Origin: CAIKZZ01 sp036742455
GTDB lineage: Bacteria > Pseudomonadota > Gammaproteobacteria > Steroidobacterales > Steroidobacteraceae
DNA: 64,000 nt
Direction of reading: 5' to 3'
NCBI GenBank assembly: GCA_036742455.1
Contig: DAINQU010000007.1
Span: 62,001-126,000 of the forward strand
In this document: piece by piece, positions 52,143-60,879 of the stretch
Layout of the letters: each line of letters opens with the position of its first letter
How positions within the stretch are numbered: the stretch's first letter is position 1
Program-made: the position numbers and the translations under genes
Notes under the pieces: generated by a model
Seen by the model: the letters and a program-made list of their open reading frames with translations, nothing else
Told to the model about the DNA's origin: nothing
Databases searched by the model: none

Positions 52143-53099
52143 ATGCAGGCCGTGTTTCTCGATTTCGGTAGCGTCAGCACTGGGGGAGATCTCGACCTCA
52201 CACCGCTTCATTCCGCCCTTGCAGACCTTCGCGTATACGACGTCACGCCCGACGAACTGGTGGATGAGAGGATCGCCGGTCAGGAGATCGTGCTTCTTAA
52301 TAAAGCTGAAATCACTCGCCAACGCATTGAGGCCAATCCACAACTGAAATTGATCGCGCTAACCGCGACCGGCGTCAATAACGTCGACGTGGAAGCGGCG
52401 CGCGAACGGGGTGTTGCTGTTTGCAACATTCGCGATTACTGCACAGCGTCCGTCGCCCAGCATGTGTTCGCGACACTGCTAGCACTGACCCATTCGATTC
52501 GAGAATATGATCAGGCGCTAAAAGCCGGCGCCTGGCAGAAAGGCGAACAATTCACGCTGCTCAACTATCCCATACGCGAACTGGCAGGTCGCACGCTCGG
52601 TATCGTCGGCTACGGTGTCTTGGGACAAGCGGTCGCGCGGATTGGTGAGGCTTTTGGTATGCAGGTACTCGTCGCGCGTCGGCCTGGCAGTGATAGCGCG
52701 GACGGACGCATGTCATTGGACGCGCTATTACCCCTCGTCGATGTCCTCACCTTGCACTGCCCCATGACTGACGCTACGCGTGGGCTCATCGGAGCGCGCG
52801 AATTAGCCTTGATGCGACGCGATGCGGTGCTGATCAACACCGCTCGCGGCGGCCTCGTGGACGCGGAGGCATTGGCGTTCGCCCTGCGTCACGGTCAAAT
52901 CGGTGGCGCTGCCATTGATGTGCTCACGCAAGAGCCGCCGGTGGATGGCAACCCACTCCTCGCCGCAGACTTGCACAATCTCATTGTGACGCCGCACACC
53001 GCCTGGGCAGCGCAAGAGTCACGTCAACGCGCGATTGATGAATTGTCGGCGAATGTGCGTGACTTTCTGGCAGGCGGGCGCCGCGGGCGTGTAGTCTGA
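52143..53099 (+). CDS. D-2-hydroxyacid dehydrogenase (glycerate/hydroxypyruvate type)
   Basis: A 318-residue NAD(P)-dependent enzyme. It has LIALTATGVNNVDVEAARERG, the nucleotide loop GIVGYGVLGQAVARIGEAFG, the catalytic Arg region LINTARGGLVDAEAL, Glu in DVLTQEPPVDGNPLL and His in VTPHTAWAA. It is closest in style to hydroxypyruvate reductase/glycerate dehydrogenase, but related enzymes act on other 2-oxo acids. The ATG at 52143 follows a weak ribosome site. A TATACT hexamer at 52104-52109 could be a -10 box. The DUF2127 gene follows 6 bases later. Confidence 0.9.
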   Translation: MQAVFLDFGSVSTGGDLDLTPLHSALADLRVYDVTPDELVDERIAGQEIVLLNKAEITRQRIEANPQLKLIALTATGVNNVDVEAARERGVAVCNIRDYCTASVAQHVFATLLALTHSIREYDQALKAGAWQKGEQFTLLNYPIRELAGRTLGIVGYGVLGQAVARIGEAFGMQVLVARRPGSDSADGRMSLDALLPLVDVLTLHCPMTDATRGLIGARELALMRRDAVLINTARGGLVDAEALAFALRHGQIGGAAIDVLTQEPPVDGNPLLAADLHNLIVTPHTAWAAQESRQRAIDELSANVRDFLAGGRRGRVV

Positions 53100-53105
53100 C
53101 ACGTC

Positions 53106-53576
53106 ATGCGCCTGGCTAATGTCCTCCGCTCGCTCTTCGTCCTCCGTCTGATCGCGGTCTTCAAGTTCTTCAAGGCTGCCATCGTCGTCGCCACGGGTTT
53201 CGGATTGCTCTCGTTAGCGAATCCGGGATTCATTCAGTCGATGCAGCGATTTACGGAGTCCCTCTCGGATGGCTTGGAACAGCGTCTGCTGCGCAATCTG
53301 CTGGCTTTGTTGGTCGGTATGCCGGCCGGGCGCCTCCATCTGTTTGCGGTCGCCTCGTTTCTGTATGCCGCACTGTTCTGTGTGGAAGGTGTTGGACTGT
53401 GGAAAGGCCGGCATTGGGCGGAGTGGCTGACGGTCGTCGCCACCAGCTCATTGATCCCCATTGAGCTGTACGAGCTCGTCCGGTCGCCACGATGGAATAC
53501 CGTCGCGGTGATCGCGGTTAACGTTCTAATCTTGGTTTACCTCATTTGGCGCATGCGTCGCCCGGCGCGCCGCTGA
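53106..53576 (+). CDS. DUF2127 membrane protein
   Basis: A 156-residue inner-membrane protein with four hydrophobic segments (FKAAIVVATGFGLLSLA, LHLFAVASFLYAALFCVEGV, WLTVVATSSLIPIELYELV, TVAVIAVNVLILVYLIWRM) and the DUF2127 pattern GLWKGRHWAEWLTV plus EGVGLWKGR. Function is unknown. It sits between the 2-hydroxyacid dehydrogenase and sodC, in the same direction, 6 and 21 bases away, so it is probably cotranscribed with both. Confidence 0.88.
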   Translation: MRLANVLRSLFVLRLIAVFKFFKAAIVVATGFGLLSLANPGFIQSMQRFTESLSDGLEQRLLRNLLALLVGMPAGRLHLFAVASFLYAALFCVEGVGLWKGRHWAEWLTVVATSSLIPIELYELVRSPRWNTVAVIAVNVLILVYLIWRMRRPARR

Positions 53577-53597
53577 CCCTCATTAGGAGCATCTTTT

Positions 53598-54125
53598 ATG
53601 CGAACGGATCTACGCTCTCTGTCGATTGGTGTACTCGCCCTCGGCTTCGCCGGATGCGCAGTGCTCGCGCCGACCAAGCCCGGAGCGTCCGCGCAGATTG
53701 AATCGCGCTCCGGCAGCACGGTGACCGGCCAAGCCACGTTCACGCAGCGCCGGGACAGTCTGATCCTGCATCTCGAGCTATCCGGTTTGTCGCCGGGCTC
53801 CGAGCACGGCCTGCATATTCATGAGAAAGGGGACTGCAGCGCGCCGGACGCGCAGAGCGCAGGCGGCCATTTCAATCCGGACGGTGCCGTACACGGCCAC
53901 GCGGGACTCGGCGCGCATCACGCCGGCGACCTCGGCGCCGTGGTGGCGGACAGCCAGGGGCGGGTCAGCGAGGACTTGGACCTCCACGATCTGACCCTCA
54001 CGCCGGGACCTCACGGGATCGTTGGACGGAGCATCGTCGTACACCGGGATCGCGATGACTACGTCAGCCAACCGGCCGGTAACGCCGGCCCGAGGATCGC
54101 TTGCGGCGTCATCGTCGCGCGCTGA
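53598..54125 (+). CDS. sodC: Cu-Zn superoxide dismutase, predicted lipoprotein
   Basis: A 175-residue enzyme that dismutates superoxide in the periplasm. The signal ends in a lipobox-like GFAGCAVL, suggesting membrane anchoring. Copper and zinc ligands are visible in EHGLHIHEKGDCSAPDAQSA, GGHFNPDGAVHGHAGLGAHH and AGDLGAVVAD, and GPHGIVGRSIVVH supplies the last His. The disulphide Cys pair is in GDCS and IACGVI. A GGAG ribosome site precedes the ATG. The 3' end overlaps the convergent EamA gene by 17 bases. Confidence 0.95.
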   Translation: MRTDLRSLSIGVLALGFAGCAVLAPTKPGASAQIESRSGSTVTGQATFTQRRDSLILHLELSGLSPGSEHGLHIHEKGDCSAPDAQSAGGHFNPDGAVHGHAGLGAHHAGDLGAVVADSQGRVSEDLDLHDLTLTPGPHGIVGRSIVVHRDRDDYVSQPAGNAGPRIACGVIVAR

Positions 54126-55014
54126 GTCTTTGTAGAGCGCCGCTGCTGACGACCACCCCGATAGCCACGGCGGCAAGACCGCCCGCCGTGGCCCAATCGA
54201 CGGGATCGCCTAACAGCCACCACCCGATAACGCCAGCCAAGACCGGTGACAGTGGCGTGAAGCCCGCGGCACCGCTGGCGCCCAATCGGGCCACGGCAAA
54301 GGTAAATGCCGCCATCGCGACCGTGCCGGTCAATACCCCCTGATAGCCCGCCTGCAAACCGACCGCCATCAGAGGCGCCGCCGCAATGCGGGCTGGTCCC
54401 GAGCCCATCATATAAAAAGGCATATAAATCAGCGCATTGGAAACGCCCACCCATGCCGCGGTGACTAAGGGCGGGAGCGCTAAGCGGCGACTGGCGACCG
54501 TAAACACCGACCAGGCCAGCGAGGCGAGCAGGATGAGCCCAAACCCCGTCAGACGAGCCCCGCCACCCGCCCAGTCGTGACCCACGACCACGGCAAATCC
54601 CGCCACGGTGCACAGCATTCCGACCCAACGGTTAACCCCGAGCGCCTCTCCCAACCAGGCGCGCGCGATCAACACGGTGAATAAACTGGACGCGCCGGGC
54701 CCGAATACGGCCGCTTGCCCCGAATTGGCTAAGCGCAGTCCCATCCCAAATGCGGCGAAGTACGGCACCCCCGCCCCGACGGCGAGAATCGCAAGCAAAC
54801 CGGGCCGGCGCCACGGCACCTGATGGCGGTGCATCCACAAAAAGGGCAAGAGCAAGAGTCCTGCGGTGCCATACCGCAACGCCGCGACGTCCGACGGTTG
54901 CAGGTGCGTTACAACACCTAAGCGCGTTACGGGGATCCATCCTGCCCAAACGGTCACGGCAAAGAGAGCCGCGCCCATGCCGGCCGTTCGTGAACGGCCT
55001 GAGGTGGCGGTCAT
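54109..55014 (-). CDS. EamA/DMT-family transporter
   Basis: A 301-residue protein with ten predicted transmembrane segments in two five-helix EamA repeats. The first repeat begins AALFAVTVWAGWIPVTRLG with LQPSDVAALRYGTAGLLLLP; the second begins LILLASLAWSVFTVASRRLA and ends GVIGWWLLGDPVDWATAGGL. Drug/metabolite exporters of this kind move amino acids or metabolites; the substrate is unknown. The start overlaps the Nudix gene stop by 4 bases, so the two are coupled. Confidence 0.9.
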   Translation of the reverse strand: MTATSGRSRTAGMGAALFAVTVWAGWIPVTRLGVVTHLQPSDVAALRYGTAGLLLLPFLWMHRHQVPWRRPGLLAILAVGAGVPYFAAFGMGLRLANSGQAAVFGPGASSLFTVLIARAWLGEALGVNRWVGMLCTVAGFAVVVGHDWAGGGARLTGFGLILLASLAWSVFTVASRRLALPPLVTAAWVGVSNALIYMPFYMMGSGPARIAAAPLMAVGLQAGYQGVLTGTVAMAAFTFAVARLGASGAAGFTPLSPVLAGVIGWWLLGDPVDWATAGGLAAVAIGVVVSSGALQRLSARR

Positions 55015-55448
55015 ATCGCGGTCGGAACGATGCCCGCCTGCTCATACGCCCATCGGAGCACCCTTTGAAGGCGCGGCACCGTCAGCGCCAACGCCTCGGC
55101 GGGGCTTACCCAGCGGAACTCATGGTGCTCGGCACGACCGAGGGCTGGATTAATCGGCAGGCTGACATCCCCGGCGTCCGACCGAGCAACGTAGAACCGC
55201 ACAACTTTTCCGCCAGCGTACGGTTCCGTCTCAATGGAGTCCTCGCCCCAGCAAAAATCCAGGCTCGAGAGACCGGTTTCCTCTCGAACCTCGCGTACAG
55301 CGGCCTCAAACGACGTTTCGCCCGGTTCCAGGCGCCCTTTGGGTAGATCCCAGTTGCGGTAGGCGCGCAATAGCAACACGCGGGGCCCAGCCGGGCTTTG
55401 CCGGAAGAGGACCACACCGGCGGCATGCTTGAGTACTCGGCTACGCAT
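55011..55448 (-). CDS. Nudix hydrolase
   Basis: A 145-residue hydrolase of nucleoside diphosphate-linked substrates with a complete Nudix box: GRLEPGETSFEAAVREVREE followed by TGL, matching GX5EX7REUXEEXGU. The start HAAGVVLFRQSPAGPRVLLL and a RNWDLPKGRLEPGE region fit the diadenosine polyphosphate/RppH-like group. I used the ATG at 55448. It is first in a two-gene operon with the EamA transporter and divergent from oxyR (103 bases between), so it may share control with the peroxide regulator (inference). Confidence 0.9.
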   Translation of the reverse strand: MRSRVLKHAAGVVLFRQSPAGPRVLLLRAYRNWDLPKGRLEPGETSFEAAVREVREETGLSSLDFCWGEDSIETEPYAGGKVVRFYVARSDAGDVSLPINPALGRAEHHEFRWVSPAEALALTVPRLQRVLRWAYEQAGIVPTAI

Positions 55449-55551
55449 GGCCGGCAGTATAACCATCCGTCACGGACTGTGTGTCCCGCTATAGGAAGCG
55501 TCAATTGATGTGTGTTTTAAGATAGAATCGGAACATAGACGGGAGGCAAAG

Positions 55552-56442
55552 ATGAACCTACGCGACCTACGTTATCTCGTAGCGCTAGCGGACTTGAAGC
55601 ATTTCGGACGCGCCGCCGACCGCTGCGCCGTGAGCCAACCCACCCTGTCGGCTCAGCTCAAAAAACTCGAGGATTATCTTGGGGTTGCTCTTATTGAGCG
55701 ACAACCGCGCAACGTCAGTCTCACACCGATCGGGGAGCAAATTGTGACCCGGGCGCGACGGGTACTCCAAGATTCTGATGACATCATCGAAATCGCGCGG
55801 GCCTCCCGCGACCCGCTGTCGGGCACGCTGCGAGTAGCGATGATCCCTACGCTCGGCCCGTACCTGTTACCTCTGCTCGCCCCCAAGCTACGCAAGCGAC
55901 TGCCCAAATTGCAGTTAATGCTCTACGAATACCAAACCTCCGTTTTGGTCGAACAATTGAAAGCAGGCGATTTGGACGTGGGGATTCTGGCGCTCGGCGT
56001 CGACATAGACGGGCTCGAAAGCCGGGAATTAGCGCACGAGTCGTTTACCGTCGCGCTACCGGCGAACCATGCGTTGTCCAAGAAACCCGCATTGCGCATG
56101 GAGGATTTGGACGACGCGACGCTGTTGCTGCTCGAGGACGGTCATTGCCTTCGATCACACGCGCTCGAAGCCTGCCGTCGTATACGTGTGCACGAAGCGG
56201 GGGATTTTCGCGCGACGAGCCTTGAAACCCTGCGCCAGATGGTGGCGGCCGGTCACGGCATAACGTTGCTGCCCGAACTGGCGACCCGAGGACCCTTTGC
56301 CGCCGCCAAGAACCCCGTCATCCGTCCGTTCACGAAGCCCGCGCCTTACCGGGTCATTGGCGCCGTGTGGCGGAAAAGCTCGACGCGCTTGGCCGCCATT
56401 GACGCCGTTTGCAAGGTTGTCACGGAAGTGCTGGGCGAATAG
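55552..56442 (+). CDS. oxyR: Hydrogen peroxide-sensing LysR-type regulator OxyR
   Basis: A 296-residue regulator. The N-terminal winged helix (MNLRDLRYLVALADLKHFGR, SQPTLSAQLKKLEDYLG) binds DNA. The sensor domain has LLEDGHCLRSHALEACRRIR, with both redox cysteines of the OxyR disulphide switch (equivalent to Cys199 and Cys208), followed by FRATSLETLRQMVAAGHGIT. Oxidation by peroxide activates it. I chose the ATG at 55552, which has GGGAGG upstream. Neighbours sodC, Nudix, pgl and osmC-like genes fit an oxidative-stress block. Its 3' end overlaps pgl by 23 bases. Confidence 0.95.
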   Translation: MNLRDLRYLVALADLKHFGRAADRCAVSQPTLSAQLKKLEDYLGVALIERQPRNVSLTPIGEQIVTRARRVLQDSDDIIEIARASRDPLSGTLRVAMIPTLGPYLLPLLAPKLRKRLPKLQLMLYEYQTSVLVEQLKAGDLDVGILALGVDIDGLESRELAHESFTVALPANHALSKKPALRMEDLDDATLLLLEDGHCLRSHALEACRRIRVHEAGDFRATSLETLRQMVAAGHGITLLPELATRGPFAAAKNPVIRPFTKPAPYRVIGAVWRKSSTRLAAIDAVCKVVTEVLGE

Positions 56443-57154
56443 CCCCCACCCCACCTATACCGGATGCCGCCGCGGCGTCGGCGAAGACGACCGACGCGTC
56501 GCCTCGGACTCGGCCACACGGAAGTGTGGTATCCCCGGCGACCAGCGCGCGTAACGCATCGACCTTGTCGGCACCGGTCACTAACCACAGCCGAAAACGC
56601 GCAGCATTCAGCGCCGGTAACGTGAGCGAAAGACGTTGAGTGCCTTGGTACACCCCCGACGTCCCGACCCAACGATCGTTCACCTCAAGCAATGGGTCGC
56701 CCGGTATCAATGACGCCGTGTGCGCATCGGCGCCGAGCCCCAACTGGACGACATCGAGCACGGGGATTGATCCCAGCTCCGCTTCCAGCGTCGCGGCGTA
56801 GGCCGCGGCAGCGACCTCGAGCGGTTGCTGCTCCGCTGGCATCGGTTTGAAGCGGTCTGCGGACAATCGACCAGGACCGACCAATAAGCCGGCGATGCGC
56901 TGGCCATTACGGCGCTCGTCATCAAGCGGCACGGCGCGCTCATCGATCTGATAGACGGTCATATCGGACCAGGGCATCGCCGCAGGATTGAGCGCCTCCA
57001 GCATTCGCCACGGCGTCCGTCCACCCGAGAGCGCCAGCGTGGCCCGACCGCGTGCCGAAACGGCGTCGTTGAGCGCGCCGAGCAACCAGTCCGCCGCCGC
57101 GATCGCGGTCTCCTCAACCGTGCCATAAACCCGCACATCCATTGAGCGCCCCAT
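56420..57154 (-). CDS. pgl: 6-phosphogluconolactonase
   Basis: A 244-residue sugar-isomerase-like lactonase of the pentose phosphate pathway, hydrolysing 6-phosphogluconolactone after glucose-6-phosphate dehydrogenase. Signature parts are GRATLALSGGRTPWRMLEAL, YQIDERAVPLDDERRNGQ (the DER motif), DVVQLGLGADAHTASLIPGD and ADKVDALRAL. The start is ATG 57154, or ATG 57142 four codons later. No zwf or gnd gene is nearby. It converges on oxyR; supplying NADPH for peroxide defence would explain the company (inference). Confidence 0.92.
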   Translation of the reverse strand: MGRSMDVRVYGTVEETAIAAADWLLGALNDAVSARGRATLALSGGRTPWRMLEALNPAAMPWSDMTVYQIDERAVPLDDERRNGQRIAGLLVGPGRLSADRFKPMPAEQQPLEVAAAAYAATLEAELGSIPVLDVVQLGLGADAHTASLIPGDPLLEVNDRWVGTSGVYQGTQRLSLTLPALNAARFRLWLVTGADKVDALRALVAGDTTLPCGRVRGDASVVFADAAAASGIGGVGAIRPALP

Positions 57155-57255
57155 CCTCGTCTGAACTGATATCACCCATTGTGCCTCGTTCGATCGGTCG
57201 CGCAATCCCACGCCGGTGTATCTGACAAAATAGGCGAACGCCCGGAGGATCTCTC

Positions 57256-57771
57256 GTGTCGATACACCACGCTGAATTGCATTGGACTCGAAACAATCAG
57301 CCGTTTCTCGACGGTCGGTACTCGCGAGGACACGAACTACGGTTCGCCGCCTCGGGTCGCGTCATCGGCAGCGCGTCCGCGCACGTCGTACCGGCCGAAT
57401 ACTGCGAGCCCAACGCGCTGGACCCAGAGGCGACATTTGTTGCCTCACTGTCCGGCTGCCACATGCTGTGGTTCTTATCGATTGCGCAAGCGGCCGGCTT
57501 CCGTGTCGATGACTATCAGGATCGCGCGGAGGGCGAATTGGGCAAAACCGAGGACGGTACATTGGCAATGACCGTCGTGACCTTGAAGCCCCATGTCCGC
57601 TTTGATCCGGCGCACGCGCCCGACGCGTCGACCTATCGGCGCTTACACGAGCGAGCGCACGCTGAGTGCTTTATCGCTCGATCCGTGCGCTGCGCGCTGC
57701 GACTCGAACCGACCTTCAGTATCGACAATAGCGCTGAAGCGACCACTCAATCGTCTTGTGGCTCGACATGA
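57256..57771 (+). CDS. OsmC-family peroxidase-like protein
   Basis: A 171-residue OsmC/Ohr-fold protein with the two reactive cysteines: ATFVASLSGCHMLWFLSIA (peroxidatic Cys on the central helix) and ERAHAECFIARSV (resolving Cys). The body includes GRYSRGHELRFAASG and HVVPAEYCEPNALDPEATF. It reduces organic or lipid hydroperoxides, usually with lipoylated or thiol donors. The start is GTG at 57256 after GGAGGA. The end overlaps the convergent CDF gene by 25 bases. Confidence 0.92.
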   Translation: MSIHHAELHWTRNNQPFLDGRYSRGHELRFAASGRVIGSASAHVVPAEYCEPNALDPEATFVASLSGCHMLWFLSIAQAAGFRVDDYQDRAEGELGKTEDGTLAMTVVTLKPHVRFDPAHAPDASTYRRLHERAHAECFIARSVRCALRLEPTFSIDNSAEATTQSSCGST

Positions 57772-58625
57772 ATCATGACATTGATGCCGCGGAATGCGCG
57801 ACTGAGAGCCTCTTCCAGTCGATCGCATTCGCCGTGTGCATCGCGCACCGTCAATCCTGACGGAACACGCAGCTTAAATTCGGCGAAGCGCCGCGGCCCA
57901 GCGCGGCGTGTCTTCAAGTCCGCCACCGTATGGCCCGCCAGCAGCGTTCCGGCGATGACCGAACGCACTGTGTTCAATTCGTCCGCCGGTAGCGCACGGT
58001 CCATCAGGCCGTCAATGGACCGGCCGACGAGTTCCCAGCCCGTCAACGCGATGTGTCCCGCAACGAGCAACGCAATCAACGGGTCCAGCATGGCGGCACG
58101 CGGAAATACCATGACCAAGACGAGACCGGTGCAGACCCCGAGAGACGTCACGACGTCCGCGAGCAAGTGCTTAGCATCGGCTTCCACCGCAATGCTGTCG
58201 TGCTCTCGCGCGACCCGCAGCATGAGTCGCGCCGTCCAAAAGTTCAGGGCGGTGGCCAGGAGTGCCACTACGATACCCGGGCCGAGGGCGTCCAATGGCA
58301 CCGGATGGGTCAATCGCAGAATTGCGGCCACCGCAATCCCAAATGCCGCGGCCAAAATCAGCAGACCCTCGACCGCACTCGAAAAATACTCTGCTTTTTC
58401 ATGGCCGTAGGCGTGCTCTTCGTCCGCTGGCTGTTCGGCGATTGAGAGCACTAACAGCGCGACGAGTGCCGCCGCGACATTGACCAATGTCTCCAGTGCG
58501 TCCGAAAACAAGCCCATGGATCCGGTGACCCACCACGCCCCGAACTTTAAGGCGAGCGTCGCGACAGACGTCGCGATGGACAACACAGCCATATTACGGG
58601 TCGGTGACACGACGGCGAACCTCAA
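57747..58625 (-). CDS. Cation diffusion facilitator (metal exporter)
   Basis: A 292-residue zinc/iron-type exporter of the CDF family. Six transmembrane segments begin at ATSVATLALKFGAWWVTGSM. The metal-site residues are in GLFSDALETLVNVAAAL (FxDxxE-type) and EHAYGHEKAEYFSSAVEGLL (HxxGHxKAE), repeated by VEADAKHLLADVVTSLGV (HxxxD). The C-terminal cytoplasmic ferredoxin-like domain ends in NVMIHVEPQDD. The start could be TTG 58625, GTG 58610 or ATG 58592; I keep the longest because helix 1 follows immediately. Confidence 0.92.
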   Translation of the reverse strand: MRFAVVSPTRNMAVLSIATSVATLALKFGAWWVTGSMGLFSDALETLVNVAAALVALLVLSIAEQPADEEHAYGHEKAEYFSSAVEGLLILAAAFGIAVAAILRLTHPVPLDALGPGIVVALLATALNFWTARLMLRVAREHDSIAVEADAKHLLADVVTSLGVCTGLVLVMVFPRAAMLDPLIALLVAGHIALTGWELVGRSIDGLMDRALPADELNTVRSVIAGTLLAGHTVADLKTRRAGPRRFAEFKLRVPSGLTVRDAHGECDRLEEALSRAFRGINVMIHVEPQDD

Positions 58626-58719
58626 ACCTTCTTACAGTCATTTTGCCCGTAACGGGCTCCGGTGACAGGGGTAGACGCAAGGTCTCCCCTTACCGCACAC
58701 AATCTGGCACCTTTGTGCC

Positions 58720-59607
58720 ATGAGTGGAGGAACAATGTCGACCGGTCAATGCGAAAACTGTGGCAATCGACTCGTGGGGCCGTATTGCGCGCAATGCGGG
58801 CAGCACGCGCATGCGAGCGCACGGTCATTGCCTGCACTCCTCCACGATGCCTGGCATGACCTGACGCATATTGAGGGTCGACTCTGGGCCACGCTATGGC
58901 GTCTCATGTGCCAACCCGGCCGTCTGACGCTGGACTATTTTGCCGGTCAGCGCGCTCGCTATGCGCCGCCTTTTCGCATGTACCTCGTGCTCAGCGTCGT
59001 ATTCTTCGGGCTGTCGTCGTTCGCCGATCGTCTCGATCCCCAGCACTCGCATTCCGTGCAAATGCATAGCGAGTCAGGTAATCGAACGTGCACGGACGTC
59101 CACGCATCGCCCGCGTCGCTCGAGCGCTTTTTCAAGCGAGCCTGTGAGCGAATGGTCGTTGACGATGGAGCATCCATTGCCCACACATTCCGCAGTTACG
59201 TCCCCAAATCGATGTTCGTGTTCCTCCCATTGGTCGCGGGGGTGCTCGCACTGTTGTATCGCCGCCCGAAACGCTACTACGTAGAGCATTTGGTGTTTGT
59301 GCTGCACAACCATGCCGCGATCTTCGCTGCCATGGGATTGTTGTCGGTGATCCATCTGCTGACGTACACCGCGCTCTATTTGGACTTGAGCATCTGGCAT
59401 CGCGCGCTGGACGGCGTGAGCGATCTTCTCAGCTTTACCACGCTCTTCGTCTACGCACCGTGGTACGTGTATCGGGCGCTTCGAAATTTCTACGGTCTAC
59501 CGCGAGGCGCCACTCTGCGTCGGTTGATACCCTTGGGATTTTCCTATCTGCTTTTTCTGATCGTCACGTTTGCGCTGACGTTCCTGCTCAGCGTTATTTT
59601 GGCCTGA
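58720..59607 (+). CDS. DUF3667 membrane protein with N-terminal zinc ribbon
   Basis: A 295-residue protein. A zinc ribbon comes first (CENCGNRLVGPYCAQCGQHA, four Cys), then HDAWHDLTHIEGRLWATLWR and CQPGRLTLDYFAGQRARYAP, the DUF3667 hallmark, then YLVLSVVFFGLSSF and four further membrane segments. Function is unknown. An ATG at 58735 is an alternative start. dinB follows 4 bases after its stop, so the two are probably cotranscribed. Confidence 0.88.
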   Translation: MSGGTMSTGQCENCGNRLVGPYCAQCGQHAHASARSLPALLHDAWHDLTHIEGRLWATLWRLMCQPGRLTLDYFAGQRARYAPPFRMYLVLSVVFFGLSSFADRLDPQHSHSVQMHSESGNRTCTDVHASPASLERFFKRACERMVVDDGASIAHTFRSYVPKSMFVFLPLVAGVLALLYRRPKRYYVEHLVFVLHNHAAIFAAMGLLSVIHLLTYTALYLDLSIWHRALDGVSDLLSFTTLFVYAPWYVYRALRNFYGLPRGATLRRLIPLGFSYLLFLIVTFALTFLLSVILA

Positions 59608-59611
59608 CGCA

Positions 59612-60841
59612 GTGCGCGCCATATTGCATGTTGATATGGACGCGTTTTACGCGTCCGTAGAGCAGCACGATCATCCGGAGTTACGCGGTCGTCCGGTGAT
59701 CGTGGGTGGCGCATCGGCGCGCGGCGTCGTGGCCGCTGCGAGTTACGAAGTACGCCGTTTTGGCGTGCGCTCGGCCATGCCCACACGAGTCGCGCTGCAG
59801 CGTTGCCCGGAAGCGGTCGTCGTGGCGCCGCGCATGCATCGCTACCGTGAGGTATCCCAGTGTGTCTTTGGCATTTTCAGGGAATACACGCCGATAATTG
59901 AAGGCCTTTCATTGGACGAGGCATTCCTCGACGTCACCGGTAGTCAGTCGCTCTTCGGTTCGCCACGGACGATGGCCGAGGCCATCAAAGCCGCCATTCG
60001 GGAGCGCACGGGGCTCTCGGCGTCGGTCGGTATATCGCACAACAAATTGCTTGCGAAAATCGCATCCGATCTCAACAAGCCAGACGGCTTGCGTGAAATT
60101 TCCGTCGACTCCGTTCGCACTACACTCGATCCGTTACCCGTGAGTCGTCTGCCGGGCATTGGGCCCAAAACTGGCGAGAAACTCCACGCGCTTGGGATAC
60201 GCACGTTCGCGGATTTGCGCCTCGCCGCTGAAGCGCTCCTTTTGCCGGTGTTCGGTCGCCATACCGCGCGGATCCGCGAACGCGCTGAAGGGCGCGACGA
60301 CCGGCCGGTGGCGGTCGACGTTGCCGAGCAACAAGTGAGTGCGGAGGAAACCTACGATGTCGACCTGGACACCTTAGAGCGGCAGCGCGCAGAAATCGCG
60401 CGCCTCACCGATCGGGTCGCCAGCCGACTGCGGCGCAAGGCCGTCGAGGCAGGCACGGTGACGCTCAAGGTGCGGCGGAGTGACTTCAGCACCTACACGC
60501 GCAGCCGAACGTTCGAGCCACCGACGGCCGATAGTGGCGCGATACTGGTCATCGCCCACGAATTACTGGAGCGCTGGCGCGCCGAACACCCGGGGGCGGC
60601 AGTGCGTCTTTTAGGGGTCGGCGCGGGTGGGCTCGTGCCAGCGAATCAACTGGACTTGTTTGCGAGTCCCTCGGCACCGGTCTCCACGCTGACGACCGTG
60701 GATCCGTCGCGTGTCGCCGCCCGCATCGATCCGACGTTGGATGAAATCCGGGCTCGTTTTGGCGAAAGCGCCGTTCGACGTGCGAGTAGCCTGCATCGGC
60801 CGGAAAAGAACGACGGTTTTACCGACGTCCGTCGCCGTTAG
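59612..60841 (+). CDS. dinB: DNA polymerase IV (Y-family)
   Basis: A 409-residue translesion polymerase. The palm has ILHVDMDAFYASVEQHDHPE and the catalytic GLSLDEAFLDVTGSQSLFGS; VGISHNKLLAKIASDLNKPDG and LPGIGPKTGEKLHALGIRTF complete the fingers/thumb. The little-finger domain begins near AEETYDVDLDTLERQRAEI. QLDLF near the C-terminus is a beta-clamp-binding motif. The tail is longer than in E. coli DinB (351). The start is GTG at 59612. No LexA box is visible in the 4-base spacer, so control comes from further upstream. Confidence 0.95.
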   Translation: MRAILHVDMDAFYASVEQHDHPELRGRPVIVGGASARGVVAAASYEVRRFGVRSAMPTRVALQRCPEAVVVAPRMHRYREVSQCVFGIFREYTPIIEGLSLDEAFLDVTGSQSLFGSPRTMAEAIKAAIRERTGLSASVGISHNKLLAKIASDLNKPDGLREISVDSVRTTLDPLPVSRLPGIGPKTGEKLHALGIRTFADLRLAAEALLLPVFGRHTARIRERAEGRDDRPVAVDVAEQQVSAEETYDVDLDTLERQRAEIARLTDRVASRLRRKAVEAGTVTLKVRRSDFSTYTRSRTFEPPTADSGAILVIAHELLERWRAEHPGAAVRLLGVGAGGLVPANQLDLFASPSAPVSTLTTVDPSRVAARIDPTLDEIRARFGESAVRRASSLHRPEKNDGFTDVRRR

Positions 60842-60879
60842 ATATGGCTGGTCACCGTGAACCGCTATGATAGTGACGC

